Assembly (NCBI RefSeq): GCF_032854445.1
Contig: NC_088303.1
Span: 1,061,501 to 1,125,500, forward strand
Length of the DNA: 64,000 nucleotides
Direction of reading: 5' to 3'
Source of the DNA: Liolophura sinensis
Lineage: Eukaryota; Mollusca; Polyplacophora; Chitonida; Chitonidae
The notes beneath the pieces are model-generated. The model searched no databases, was not told where the DNA came from, and was given only the letters and a program-made list of their open reading frames with translations. Within the stretch, counting starts at the first letter, position 1. Every line of letters begins with the position of its first letter. Position numbers and translations under genes: made by a program. Below are positions 12,403-24,198 of this stretch, piece by piece.

Positions 12403-15400
12403 CAATAGCTCCAAACAGAGACAGACTGAACTTTGACGGCAGCGTCTTCCCCGTTCCAGGTGGAATACCACTGATCCTTATGTCTCCAGAATTTGTCCAT
12501 AGCTGTGGGTGGGGAATCGTTGTTTGACCAGGGCTTGGGGTAGGGAAGTTTCGGTACATTGTCGGGGAAGATACCACCGGTACCACCCACAGCATTGTTC
12601 ATTATGATGTAAAACTGAAATAGAAAAATGGGGCTATGTTACAGGTAAACGTTGGCAATGGATTGATGTTAACAATGTTAACATCTGCTGATGTGTGAGG
12701 GTTACGACAACAGCGATATAAAGTTAAATGGGTGTGGCAATAACCAGCAATGAAGGAAATAATAGCGATACGTACAGTTTATGGATACATATGATTCATA
12801 AACCTCGGTAACAAACTTTTATCTATCTATTATTATCAATTAATCTATTATTAATCTATTTTACAATAAATCGAAGGCATAAAGTGAGGCTTCCGTGGCC
12901 TATTGTGGTTAGGATGCTAGTGCAGCACAACGACCCAGGGGCGTGTGATTTCAAGTCCAGCGCACTCTGGCTCCCTCCCTGTTCGTAGGTGATATGACAC
13001 CAGCCTGCGGATGCTCATGGGTTTCTTTCCGGTTCTGTCGGGTTTCCTTCCATCATAATACTGGTCGTCATATATAAGTGAAATATTTTTGAGTAGAGCG
13101 TAAAACACCAATCAAGTAAATAAATATATAAAGAAAGAAAGAAAGCTTCATTGCTACATTTTGGTTCATTTTAAGGGTTAAAAATTGAAATTTCACCTGC
13201 TTAATGGTAAAGGTATATTAGCCTATTAGTAAGTAATGAAGTAATTTTTTACCTGGAACTATTTGTTCATTATTGATGTTGGTTTATCTATAGCTGTCGG
13301 TGAGTTCACGTAATAAGATAAAAACATGCCTACCGGCTGATCAAATGGCGCATTCTGAGAGCTTCCCCAGATATTCGGGCCGGTAATATTATAGTGATCA
13401 TGAAAACCCTCGGGAGGCGTCGGGGTGCCCAGGATGAGGAAATCGTCTATATATACACTGCAAAGAGAACATTACTGCATTTGTTCACTTATCTCTTTTG
13501 TAAATTGACAAAAGGCTGGATTCACCGGTGAATCATACGCGTGACCACTGGCAATTCATTACACTGTCACGTGTGACGGACAGGCTTGAACACTATAAAT
13601 TGATGGAAGACAAGTAGTCTTAATGAACGTAAAACTGCGCTAACTGCCAAGCGAGCGTCGTAGCTTCGTCACCATGGCCATGCAGACATAATCTACAGTG
13701 GGTGATCTACAGCGGTAACCTACGATGGGTAACCTACAACGGTTAATCTACAGTGGGTAATCTACAGCGGGTAATCTACAGCGGGTAATTTACAAATTCC
13801 TCGTCCAAGGCCGGATTTGAACTCGAATCACATATGCCATAAAAATAGAAAGATAAGTTTGTCCCCAACCACTAGACCGCGGTCCAGAGAGATAAGTGTC
13901 GCCAACCACTCGACCACGGTCCAGAGAGATAAATGTCCCCAACCATTAGACCACGGCCGAGAAAGATAAGTGTCCCCAACCACGGTCCAGAGAGATAAGT
14001 GTCCCCAACCAATAAACCACGGTCAAGAAAGATAAGTTTGTTTCCAAACACTAAACCACGGTCCAGAAAGATAGATTTGTCCCCAACCACTAGACCGCGG
14101 TCAAGAGAGATAAGTGTCCCCAACCACTAGACCACGGCTGAGAAAGATATGTGTCCCCAACCACGGTCCAGAAAGATAAGTTTGTTCCCAAACACTAAAC
14201 CACGGTCCAGAAAGATAGATTTGTCCCTAACCACTAGACCGCGGTCCAGAGAGATAAGTGTCCCCAACCACTCGACCACGGTCCAGAGAGATAGGTGTCC
14301 CCAACCACTAGACCACGGCCCAGAAAGATAAGTGTCCCCAACCACGGTCCAGAAAGATAAGTTTGTTTCCAAACACTAAACCAGGGTCCAGAAAGATAGA
14401 TTTGTCCCCAACCACTAGACCGCGGTCCAGAGAGATAAGTGTCCCCAACCACTCGACCACGGTCCAGAGAGATAAGTGTCCCAACCACTAGACCACGGCC
14501 CAGAAAGATAAGTGTCCCCAACCGCGGTCCAGAGAGATAAGTGACGCCGACCACAGTCCAGAAAGATAAGTTTGTTTCCAAACACTAAACCACGGTCCAG
14601 AAAGATAGATTTGTCCCCAACCACTAGACCGCGGTCAAGAGAGATAAGTGTCCCCAACCACTAGACCGCGGTCCGGAAAGATAAGTGCCCCCTACCACTC
14701 GACCACGGTCCAGAAAGATAAGTGTCTCCAACCACGGTGCTAAAGCAGTGGCGGATATAATCCAGAGGCTGGGTGGGCTGGTTCCTTACCCACTAACCTA
14801 ACTACTATAAATATGAATCATCAGACATATCACGTGACGCCAACCAAATCAGAAAACATACAAAAGCACTGGCACTCAAGTCGCAAGTCTCCAGTATTCT
14901 GTCCGACAGCACTTACTTCAAATAAGATGGCGTCCAATCAATTGAATATTTGTGGAATCCATCGGCGTATGTTCCATTGCTCAGCCAGCTGAAATATGGC
15001 AAATCTGACAATAAATGTCTAATGTACAATAAAAATATGTTGCAGTATCTGGTTTTGTCGTGTCAAAAAGACCAGTTCTAGAATTGGAATTCGTTTTAAT
15101 AAAGCATTGAGTAGGATAGATTATAACCGCCAGGCGCTACAGAACACTACCTTTGTATTTCCCATCGAGTGGAATATCCCGATGACGTTTCATTGTGAAT
15201 ACTTCACAGTAAAAGTCGAATGCTATTCCAAAAGAAATAACGTTTGAGTGAGTGAGTGCTTGGGGTTTAACGTCGTGCCAACAATTTTTCAGTCACATGA
15301 CGACGAAGGAATCCATAGCGTATATGTAACGTACCTCCTTGTCGTGCCATTATACTGATACGGGTCAAACAGTCATTGCACTATCCCCTTCATGCTGAAC

Positions 15401-18400
15401 GCGAAGCGAGGAAGTTACAACTTCCTCTTTTAAAGTCTTATGTGTGACTCGACCCAGGAATGATCCTGGATCTACTGCTCCCGAAGCGGACGCTCTACCA
15501 ACTGTGCTGTCCGGAAACAACGTTTGAGCATATATACATACATAGATTTACATGACGACTCCATTCCATGGAATGATTTGCGCAGAGGCAATAAAATGTG
15601 TTTCAGGGATCCAGGCCGTTCTGACCAACCCTTGTAAATTCACTGAAAACTATTGACACAATGCTGTGGTAATTTTGGCATGCTCGCGTTTGTTACTGAT
15701 GTAAATGTGTCTTTGTTCCTTACTGATGATTGGTAAGATGTGTGTCATGGTCCCGATCATTTCCAAAGTGAAGAGAAGCTCTAGTTCTCTGGATTCCAAC
15801 ACTCCCATAGTTCATGTTTCCTGGGGGAAAAATGTATAGCACTCGGATTTATTTGAGCACAGGTAAGATTTACTTTGCATAAAAATATAACTTCGATTTA
15901 ATCTGTTAGAGCCATTACACTGTTCAATATATATTATTTTTCTGATTTGAGTTTTCAAAATGCGTAACTTTTGTTTATTTGTTAAGTTTTTGTTTCGTCG
16001 TACTCAACACATAACATTTATCCATGTCATGAGATGTATTTAGCCTTGATTAAAAATTATGTTCGACGGCTTTATATTGGTATGCTCTTTCACGGTTAGT
16101 CGCTATACTATTTCAATATACATGTTCGTATTATCAATTTTAGCCAGCCACTATACCTAATAGTTCTGTCATGTCGATCTCCCCAGAGCGCGGCCATCCA
16201 CCATACACGCTGAACTCAGGCATAAACCACAAAGCTGGCAATGTCAACAAAATATATATATAGTGCATATAAATAGGACAATCTTGTATTATCTTTGTAC
16301 AAACTTTATTTATCTATTTATTTATTTATTTATTTATTTATTGAGTTGGTTGGTGTTTAAGGTCGTACTAAATTGTTTTATCCATGTTTTGTCTTTCAGG
16401 CCATGATAGGAGGGGGATACCAGAGAACTAACGCCTTGCGCCTAGTACCTGCCAACCAATCTGACTCTGAAGAGCTGGAATCGAGTCTGCGAATCCTCTG
16501 GTCACTGGTGATTGACTTTGTCGTCACAGAATAATACACGTGCCTTAAAAATCTGCTTTGTATTATAGTAAGACATCAGAAGGTTACACGATTTTTTTTT
16601 CTTGATGAAGGTTAAACACGATCACCAAGGCTTGTTCATAGACCAACGGTAAAGGCGTTGCTCTCACCTGGCCACAGCCAATCTCCCCGCGGCATCTGGG
16701 CGATTATCTCCACCTTACCATAGCGGAAGTAAAACTTGCTCTTCATGTAACACGACAAAACAGGGGGCATAATCCCGTCTGTGGTCGTGTTCCGGACGCA
16801 ACCCTCGTTCCAAGTGGGATAACAATAACCCCACTTTTCTAATACATAAAAACACACGATTAAAAGAAACCGACACTGAAAATCAAGGTAGCTATTGCAA
16901 GAGAAACAGAAAAAGGTATCTAAAATTACAGTCACCCGTGTTTTTGGAGACTTTCTGCATTGAATTAGATGTAATGAAAAATGAGCATTCATGGTAGTAT
17001 TCGCCAGCGTGTTCCTTCGCCAGCGACAACACAATATCTCTGTGTGCAAAATTTCATCAAAGCCCGTGAAGAACTTTTCCAATACGTTTAACCACAGACA
17101 GACTGAAAAACAAGCGCCAGCGAAAACATATGATCCTTTGGCAGAAGTACAAATCACTTGGTCTGCGGACAGAAAGACAGACGGTCCCACATGATGACGA
17201 GAAACTAAACACGGACAGAAACATAACCTCTTCGGTGGAGGTAACAAACAATGTCGACTTACCAGTGAAGTTAAGAAATCCGTTGTGAAGAAAGCTTTCT
17301 CCAAACCTGTCGGCTGTTAAGGTCTGTGGATGATAAGGAAACATATGCATATAGTTCATACCCGGGCAGTTCGACCCCAGGTCTCCCGACTTCGAAGTCA
17401 AGGCTCTAACCATTACAACACCAAAACGGTATCTTATGCATGACGAAAGTAATCTTCCACCTCGTGTTATAATAGCACACGACGGAAAAAAAACACTAAA
17501 AACAAACAAAACTATAGGATTCGAACTCTTTGTCAAAGTAACTTTTTACTGCATTGTTAAACCACTGCGTCAGCGATATATGAACGATGTCTTGGCAAGC
17601 ATGACAGAAATATGGATCTGAAAAATTTTCCCATTATAATTACTCAGAAAGCATCTCCTCCACGACCACAAAACTTTTACGAGCGCTTGGACAAAGTTTT
17701 AAACCTCTGATTTGTGAACTTGTTGTCGAGTTTCGAAATTTGCACATTCTCGTCATATCTCTCTAAGGCGGATCTCCCGCCTTTGCACACCATATGCTAT
17801 AGCATAGGACCTGCCGCTGCGATCGTTCCCAACGCCACCTTATACAAAGTAAGCTTAAGTCAAACTGTATTAAATGTAAAAATATATGTATGATATTATA
17901 TGTCGTTCAAGGAAAACTATAGGTTTTATATGACTATGGACTTATTACACCATTCACAGTAAAGCATATAGATAGCTGGAATACTTACCGGCTGTAGAAA
18001 TAACTTGCTGTCTTTCACAAAACAGTTAGATGCGTCAGGAGTGTACATTTCAAACTCACCATGCTAAAGAAATGAAAAGATCTGAAACGTTTCAAACAGT
18101 TACATGCTTATGTTATTTTTTTATGTTTTTATATATATATATTATGGATAGAGGACAATGGGTATGTGACGTACATCACCGAGCTTTGGCAGGTTATATT
18201 AACAGACTTGTGCGCCACATTGGTGGACTCGAGTCAACGTTGGACTCCATATATACAACTGATTACCGTACGACGTTAAACCCCGAGCACTCAACAAATT
18301 ACCTGTCCTTTCGACATGCTTGAGCTTGCGGCCAACAACCACTTCGATTTGTCCAGAAAGTTAAAATCATCAAAGAATATAAGCTTCATGCTGGTTTTAG

Positions 18401-19335
18401 GGGCTGGCCAAGGAGGTTGTGCGATAACAGGTTCGTCTATTCCTTCCGATTTGTCTGTAAATGCAATATAAATATGGATGTCGTACATGTAAGCCGACAG
18501 CTTTATTGATGGTCATATACATATACGTGTATACATGTATGTGCTTATCTGCCAAAGCCTTCGATCAGTTATCTATCTGTTATCTAACTAGCCCTGGTTT
18601 CATCCGTGTAACAAGTAAATTGCCTCTGCATTAGATTTATTAGCCACTTTGAGGTATAATTTGATTCTTAGTTAACGTCAGTTTTATAGGTGGAATAAAC
18701 CAAATTGCCGCGTGTAAAACCAGCGTCCGTTGTCAAGTTATTAACCAACTTTCTAATGTTTGACGACTCTGGCTTCTGTCTTAAAAGAAGCCGGTATCCG
18801 GTACAGAGGATGAATATCAGCGTGTTATATAGACAGTTCGTCCACCAGAATTTACACGAGGACTTACACTGTAATAACCAACAGTATTTTTGTTGTTGTT
18901 TACAGTAAATTTGCTGGATGTTCGGGTTTTAGTCCGTTTACCGGTATATAAACAGCACCTGTAGTCTTCTCACTCTAAATCTGCAGCATGTTGTGCGCTT
19001 ACATATAAGCAAGGTACTGTAAAAGTACAACATCGTCTTATAGTTTAACGCTTTCAAAGTGTTGTAAAGATTCACACACCATCAAACCTGTACACCAGTA
19101 TGAATTTACAGATACAAACATGACACTATCTTACCCAATGTTAAATATAGTACTTGTACAGTAACTTGAATGTTGTAAAGTGTTTACAGTACTTAAAATT
19201 TAACAGTATACCCAGGTATTTCATACAGTGCATACACATCGTACAGACAAACCTCATACCGGAAATCCATTTCAGTGCTTGCCCACGGGCGAGGCAGAGT
19301 ACCATGGAGAGAAGCAGGGTTAGCTGTGTTAACAT
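12402..19335 (-). CDS. Secreted GH16 endo-beta-1,3-glucanase (laminarinase-type), gene copy 1
   Basis: Ten exons, read from high to low: 19335-19260, 18454-18303, 18063-17989, 17323-17263, 16838-16668, 16234-16157, 15820-15724, 14988-14917, 13457-13334 and 12614-12402. All introns are GT-AG and the phases are 1,0,0,1,1,1,2,2,0. They give 372 residues and a TGA stop. Residues 1-20 are a signal peptide (MLTQLTLLLSMVLCLARGQA). The domain is GH16: exon 5 contains CYMKSKFYFRYGKVEIIAQM, exon 6 contains the catalytic GEIDMTE (E197 nucleophile, D199, E202 acid/base), exon 7 has the TRASLHFGN segment and exon 10 has [16 protein letters not shown]16 enzymes of this type hydrolyse beta-1,3-glucans such as laminarin; related GNBP proteins bind glucan but usually lose the catalytic glutamates, which are kept here. 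Near-identical to the gene at 55434-62679 and clearly homologous to the gene at 24199-46060. Confidence 0.93.
12890..13140 (+). mobile_element. tRNA-derived SINE in GH16 copy 1 intron 9
   Basis: The head has tRNA-like pol III boxes (gtggcctattgtggttagga; tttcaagtcc). The 3' end has the motif ttttgagtagagcgtaaaac and an AAATA-type simple tail. This tail motif recurs at 44900 and, inverted, at 46740 and 16340. The A2 copy is at 55920-56170 with a small deletion in the B box. Confidence 0.75.
13790..14745. repeat. Intron 8 minisatellite of GH16 copy 1
   Basis: Array of about 30-37-bp modules with ccactagaccacggtccaga and aagataagtgtccccaac, starting after a tRNA-like B-box remnant near 13820. 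It fills much of the intron between exons 8 and 9. The counterpart is at 56940-58090. Open frames on both strands are repeat artefacts. Confidence 0.92.
15250..15520 (-). mobile_element. tRNA-derived SINE, minus orientation, in GH16 copy 1 intron 7
   Basis: Read on the - strand it starts with a tRNA-like head (cagttggtagagcgtccgct; B box gggtcgagtc), passes a core with cagtataatgg and ends in a cgttaaaccccaagcactca-type tail. This layout is typical of mollusc/lophotrochozoan tRNA SINEs. The A2 copy is at 58605-58875. Confidence 0.75.
16305..16380 (-). mobile_element. SINE 3' end fragment in GH16 copy 1 intron 5
   Basis: A (TTTA)n tract followed by gttggtgtttaaggtcgtac, the reverse complement of the SINE tail motif seen at 13110. 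The A2 copy is near 59665-59720 with a shorter simple tract. Confidence 0.55.
17340..17430 (-). mobile_element. tRNA-like SINE head fragment in GH16 copy 1 intron 3
   Basis: On the - strand, gtaatggttagagcc and ggggtcgaactgccc resemble pol III A and B boxes spaced as in a tRNA. No clear SINE body or full cloverleaf. The A2 copy is at 60695-60770. Confidence 0.45.
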
Positions 19336-19579
19336 GTTGGTGAGTAGATACGGACTGCAGAGTCCGTGTGTTCTCTGTCCAGGCTGGTATACGGATGGTA
19401 GCCATCAGAAATGAACGGGCATTCTCATTGGTCCTCGACGTTGCACTAGATAAGTTGTTATACCAGATAACATCCCGATGAGATTTAAACAATCGTCACA
19501 ATTGTCTAGCCTAATCGGAGACAGTCGGGTAAATTTAATGTAGGCCTATACTAACGGTTCATAGATCCCTTGTTAGCGA

Positions 19580-19800
19580 GCTAGCGCAGCACAGTGACTC
19601 AGATAGGAGCATCTAATTCGAATGCGCTGGCTTTGAGTTCAAGTCCACCTTATGCTGGCTTCTCCAGTCGACAGCAACATGCGTATGATCGTGGGTTTGC
19701 TCTGCTCTACTTGTTTACCTCCAACCATAATGTGGGTCGTCGTCAAATAAGTTAAAATGTTCTTGAGTAGGGCGTAACATATCAATCACAGTCGATAATG
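19580..19800 (+). mobile_element. Diverged tRNA-derived SINE upstream of GH16 copy 1
   Basis: It has gctttgagttcaagtccacc (B-box like) and ends with gttcttgagtagggcgtaac, the family tail. It lies about 250 bp upstream of the GH16 start codon. The A2 copy is at 62920-63145. Confidence 0.6.
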
Positions 19801-20264
19801 AGCAATCTAGATAAAAGGTTTGATATCGTTGACTACAGGTAAAAGCAATGCGAAAGTACACATTAAAGTAAAAGAAAGCTAAAATGTCAAGTAAGGTTCA
19901 TCATACAGACAAATGAAAACTTTGCCTAAAAGTTTTCAGATTTTTTAAAGAGTGTTGAAAGGCATTCAAATGTTTTAATACTATGGTGGTTTTATGAGCC
20001 AAATGGACGATAGGAATTCTGATGTCAACTTTTTTCCCTGATGTTCACCAGAAGGAAGACATTTTTGGGAACAGTATTTCAGTAATCTTTCATTTTACTC
20101 ATAGGTAAAAATGCTATTCCAAGATTCACTCTCGTGATTAGAGTTGGAACAACCCCCTGTATCATGAGAGTTCCTAACATCTGATACTATGGTTCATAAA
20201 GCCCACCTTAGAATTCAAATGTTTTAACGCCTTTAACTATTTTCACAAAAATCTAAAAAAAATG

Positions 20265-20790
20265 ATCATGTAACAATTGTTTGATCATGTCGCAACGGTA
20301 TGATTATGTCACAAGGATATGATTATGTTGCAATTTTATGATCATGTTGCAGTTGTATGATTATGTCGCAGTTGTATAATAATGTCGCATTTACATGATC
20401 ATGTCACAGTTGTATGATCATGTGGCAATTGTATGGTCGTGTTGCAGTTGTATGATTATGTGGCAATTGTATGGTCATTTTGCAGTTGTATAACCATGTC
20501 GGAGTTCTATGATAATGTCGCAGTTGTATGATCATGTCGCAATTGAATGATCATGTCGCAATGATCATGTCGCAGTTGTATGATCATGTCGCAGTTGTAT
20601 GATCATGTCGCAATTGAATGATCATGTCGCAATTGTATAATCTTGTTGCAGTTGCATGATCATGTTGCAATTGTATGATCATGTGGCAGTTGTATGATTG
20701 TCCCAGTCCTATGAAGATGGCGCAGTTGTATGATCATTTGGCAATTTCATGATCATGTTGCAATTATACGATCATGTCGCAGTTCACAAA
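20265..20790. repeat. 19-bp minisatellite at the end of A1
   Basis: About 27 units of the form gttgtatgatcatgtcgca with many point variants. The same array in A2 begins near 63600 and is cut by the window end. Confidence 0.92.
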
Positions 20791-21164
20791 TAATAAAGCA
20801 ATGTGGATCAAATATGTAAAAGTATACGTTATAATCCCTCATTATTATCCACTCCATCAACAAAACCCAATTAACACAGTGTGCAACTATGAGGAAGAAA
20901 CACACAAACAGACGCTCTGCATTGCTATTCTTGTTTTCATCAATTCCGTCAATGTAAACCTATTGATTTCTGACGCAACAAAAGTTCAAATTTTGCCTTA
21001 CTGGGGAGAGCAATAAAAGGCAGGGGTACGTGTATTTAATTGAAATCAAATTTGTATTGGTGAAAGATATGTTAAATTATTAACTTTTAACAGTGTATTA
21101 GTTATAGTAACAATGTAACAACAACAGTGTAACAATGAATGAGTGGAGGTTAATTCACAGCTCT

Positions 21165-21840
21165 TTAGACAAATCACAGAGCCTACGGGTTGACAACTAT
21201 ACAAATCACAGAGCCTACGGATTGACAACTACACAAATCACAGAGCCTACTGGTTGACAAATATACAAATCACACAGCTTACGGATTGACAAAAATAAAA
21301 ATTACACAGCCTACGGATTGACAAATATACAAATCACACAGCCTACGGATTGACAAATATACATATTACACAGCCTACTGGTTGACAACCATACTAAGCA
21401 TACAGCCTACTGGTTGACAACCATACAAATCACACAGCCTACGGATTGACAACAATACACATTACACAGCCTACTGGTTAACAGCAATACTAATCAAACA
21501 GCTTACGGATTGACAAATATACACATTACACAGCCTACTGGTTGACAACCATACAAATCACACAGCCTACGGATTGACAACTATACAAACCACACAGCCT
21601 ACGGACTGACAACTATACAAATTACATAACCTACGGTTTGACAACTATACAAATTACACAGCCTACGGACTGACAACTATACAAATTACACAGCCTACGG
21701 ATTGACAACTATACAAATTACACAGCCTACGGACTGACAACTATACAAATTACACAGCCTACGGATTGACAACTATACAAATTACACAGCCTACGGATCG
21801 ACAATGATACAAATTACACAGCCTACGGACTGACAACTGT
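21165..21840. repeat. 32-bp minisatellite, about 21 copies
   Basis: The unit contains cacagcctacggattgacaa and ctatacaaatta. It lies in intergenic sequence between A1 and the middle GH16 gene. No coding signal. Confidence 0.93.
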
Positions 21841-22584
21841 TCAGTGCAGATGAAGTTACAAGAAATGCATGTTATCCACTAGCAAATAGCTCCTGGTCTT
21901 ATCCTCGTTATGCTTACATATAAATATGTTACTAAACATCAATAATAAACAATATTTTAAGTAAATAAGTAAACTAATTCTAGTTGTAACTTCTATCTAA
22001 TTGTCTCCAGTTCCTAAACATAAGTTTTAAAATAGTGTGAATCACATTGATTACTATACTGAGGTTTTGTAGGCTATCAGCTCTGATGGCCTGATGACCC
22101 TCAAACTTGATAGATTACTTCTCCTGGATCGTCTGTATGGATGTGGAGCAAAATGACGACTTCATAATGTGCTAGAGATTCAATGCCCACAAGCCTGTTT
22201 ATTCCTTCGGTGAGATTTGGCGATTGATCCTAATGATGAATCTGTATTTAAGCATCAAGCAAGAAGAAAGAGAAAGGAGTGGAACATCGGTGGTAATAAA
22301 TGAGTAATAAAGGGGCGATTTTGTACAAAATATAGCCTGCTTGGTCTGTAACTGGAGACCACCTCACCAAATCAATCATCGAAAGTCCTGGGGCTTCCGG
22401 ATCGGGTAATACTACAGGCTTACAGGTAAAAAGTGTTACTTGTTCAGTATACCGGTGTCAGTGACTGGCGAGGATGTCATGTCTGGTGTCTTCGGCATCA
22501 TATTTCAGTGGCGGCAACACTTGTCACAACATGTAGGTATACACACGTACTTAAATGTGATAAACGTAAAATCCCATACATACA

Positions 22585-22600
22585 TACGCACACACATACA

Positions 22601-22633
<33 letters not shown>
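22585..22633. repeat. (CGCA)n microsatellite
   Basis: A run of cgca tetranucleotides preceded by a short ca/cg-rich tract. Confidence 0.9.
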
Positions 22634-22679
22634 CACTGGAAGAGTTCGCCTTGCAGTAACTCATCCATCTTCTAGCCAA

Positions 22680-23037
22680 GCTGTTGGATGTGTGCAAAGG
22701 TCCACCAGAGTGTTGGATGTGTGCAAAACTCAAGCAGACTGTTGGATGTGCACAAAGGTCCAACAGGCTGTGGGATGTGTATAAAGGTTCACCAGACTGT
22801 CAGGTGTTTACAAAAGTTCACCAGACTGTTGGGTGTGCACAAATGTCAACCAGACGGTAGGATGTGTATAAAGGTCCACTAGACTGTCAGGTGTGTACAA
22901 AGGTCCACCAGACTAATGAGTATGTACAAAGGTCTACCAGACTGTCGGGTGTACACAGAGGTCCACCAGACTCTCAGGTGTGTACAAAGATACACCAGAC
23001 TGCTACGCATGTACAAAGGTCCATCAGACTGTCAGGT
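22680..23037. repeat. 29-bp minisatellite, about 12 copies
   Basis: The unit is of the form ccagactgtcaggtgtgtac followed by aaaggtcca. Intergenic. Open frames across it are artefacts. Confidence 0.9.
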
Positions 23038-24198
23038 CTAAAATGTATAAATGATTATGGATTATGGTTTTAATTATGACTGCAATATTATGTCAAATAT
23101 AGCAGTGACATCTTTATGAGAGCTCGTTTAAAATACATGTTTAAGTATTTCAGCGTGGTTGCACAACTTTAATTCACATAATGCTTTGTCCTAAATGTCA
23201 GGTTTGATTCCGAGAAATAACGTTTGGGTGTTGAGTTACACCTGTTGAGTTACACCTGTTGAGTTACACCTTAGACGGGAGAAAATGTACATCTTGTGTT
23301 AACCTTTATCAACAATTTTATCAACCTATCAGTAGGTGTATTACAGCTGTTGTCAGCAGAACTTAATGTGTTTGCATGAATTTGTCGATAAACCGTTGTC
23401 AAAGTCGCTATTTAGCTTATATCCCATGGTTTGAGTGTATAACTAACAATTGTTTTTGGCTACATATGCAAATCGAGACATACCGCTGATGTTTATCCCT
23501 CCATACGAATAAACATCTTTGCTATGGCCGCCATTAATTCAGCTAAATAAACCCTGGGTGTAGTGTTTAATCTGGAAGGGAAATTACACTCAGAAAAGCA
23601 AAACGTGTTTGAATTATTGCGACGAGGACAGTGCCGGAATTTCAACCTAAGGTATCCTACCCATGTAATCACAGACACGGTCATATATGTAATGATACAC
23701 GGCGATGTAAAATAAGCGGTGACCTTTAGAAATTAAATTCATGAATTTTATTTTTCAATCTCAAGCTCTTTGTTATGGTCTTAAAAAACACAAGCCACGA
23801 TTTTAGCGTAAAATAAGGATGCTTGGAAGAAATAAAACATTAATTTGATCAGTCCATCGTAGTGAGGACGGAAAAACATTAATATGCTTAACTGAGGTTA
23901 CAAAATAAGTGCATTCAGCCAGTAAATATTTTGTCAGTTCAGTCTTCTGTGGTCGAATCGGTGTACCACTTTTCCAATGTAACTATGATATCAAATGTTA
24001 CAGGTGTTTCGTAAGTGTATCGATTTGAAAACTGTTCAATTCACATACACGGAGGTTAACGTCCTATCTGTTGCTTGACACGAAGTCATTTTGACGTTAG
24101 AAGAACAGGTGTGATATTTTCCACACTAGACTAGTAGGCTATCTACTCCATGGGTTTTTATCCCTTCAATTCGACACACTGTAGTTGACGCGTTCAAC
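23038..24198 (+). other. Upstream region of the middle GH16 gene; no gene seen
   Basis: AT-rich sequence with a short 14-bp repeat (gttgagttacacct, 3 contiguous copies, about 23234-23275). It should contain the promoter and 5' UTR of the gene starting at 24199. I see no convincing TATA box close to the start codon. Confidence 0.4.

Larger units (their letters stand above)
7849..20790. repeat. Segmental duplication copy A1
   Basis: From tatataaag at 7849 to the end of the 19-bp array near 20790, this segment matches 47700-64000 in the same orientation, base for base over introns, exons and SINEs apart from scattered substitutions and small indels. The main differences are array lengths: the 34-bp array is 1.6 kb here against 3.1 kb in A2, the 'tggtgaagaatg' array is 0.8 against 1.7 kb, and the 63-bp array has about 3.6 against 15 units. 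It contains one whole GH16 gene. The right limit is not visible because A2 runs off the window. Confidence 0.92.

Noticed and set aside
16991-17194. + strand open frame opposite GH16 copy 1, repeated at 60336-60539
   Set aside because: It is antisense to an intron of a gene supported by splice sites and homology, and has no motif.
20265-21840. CRISPR-like arrays
   Set aside because: The repeats are contiguous with no unique spacers, and the genome is clearly eukaryotic.
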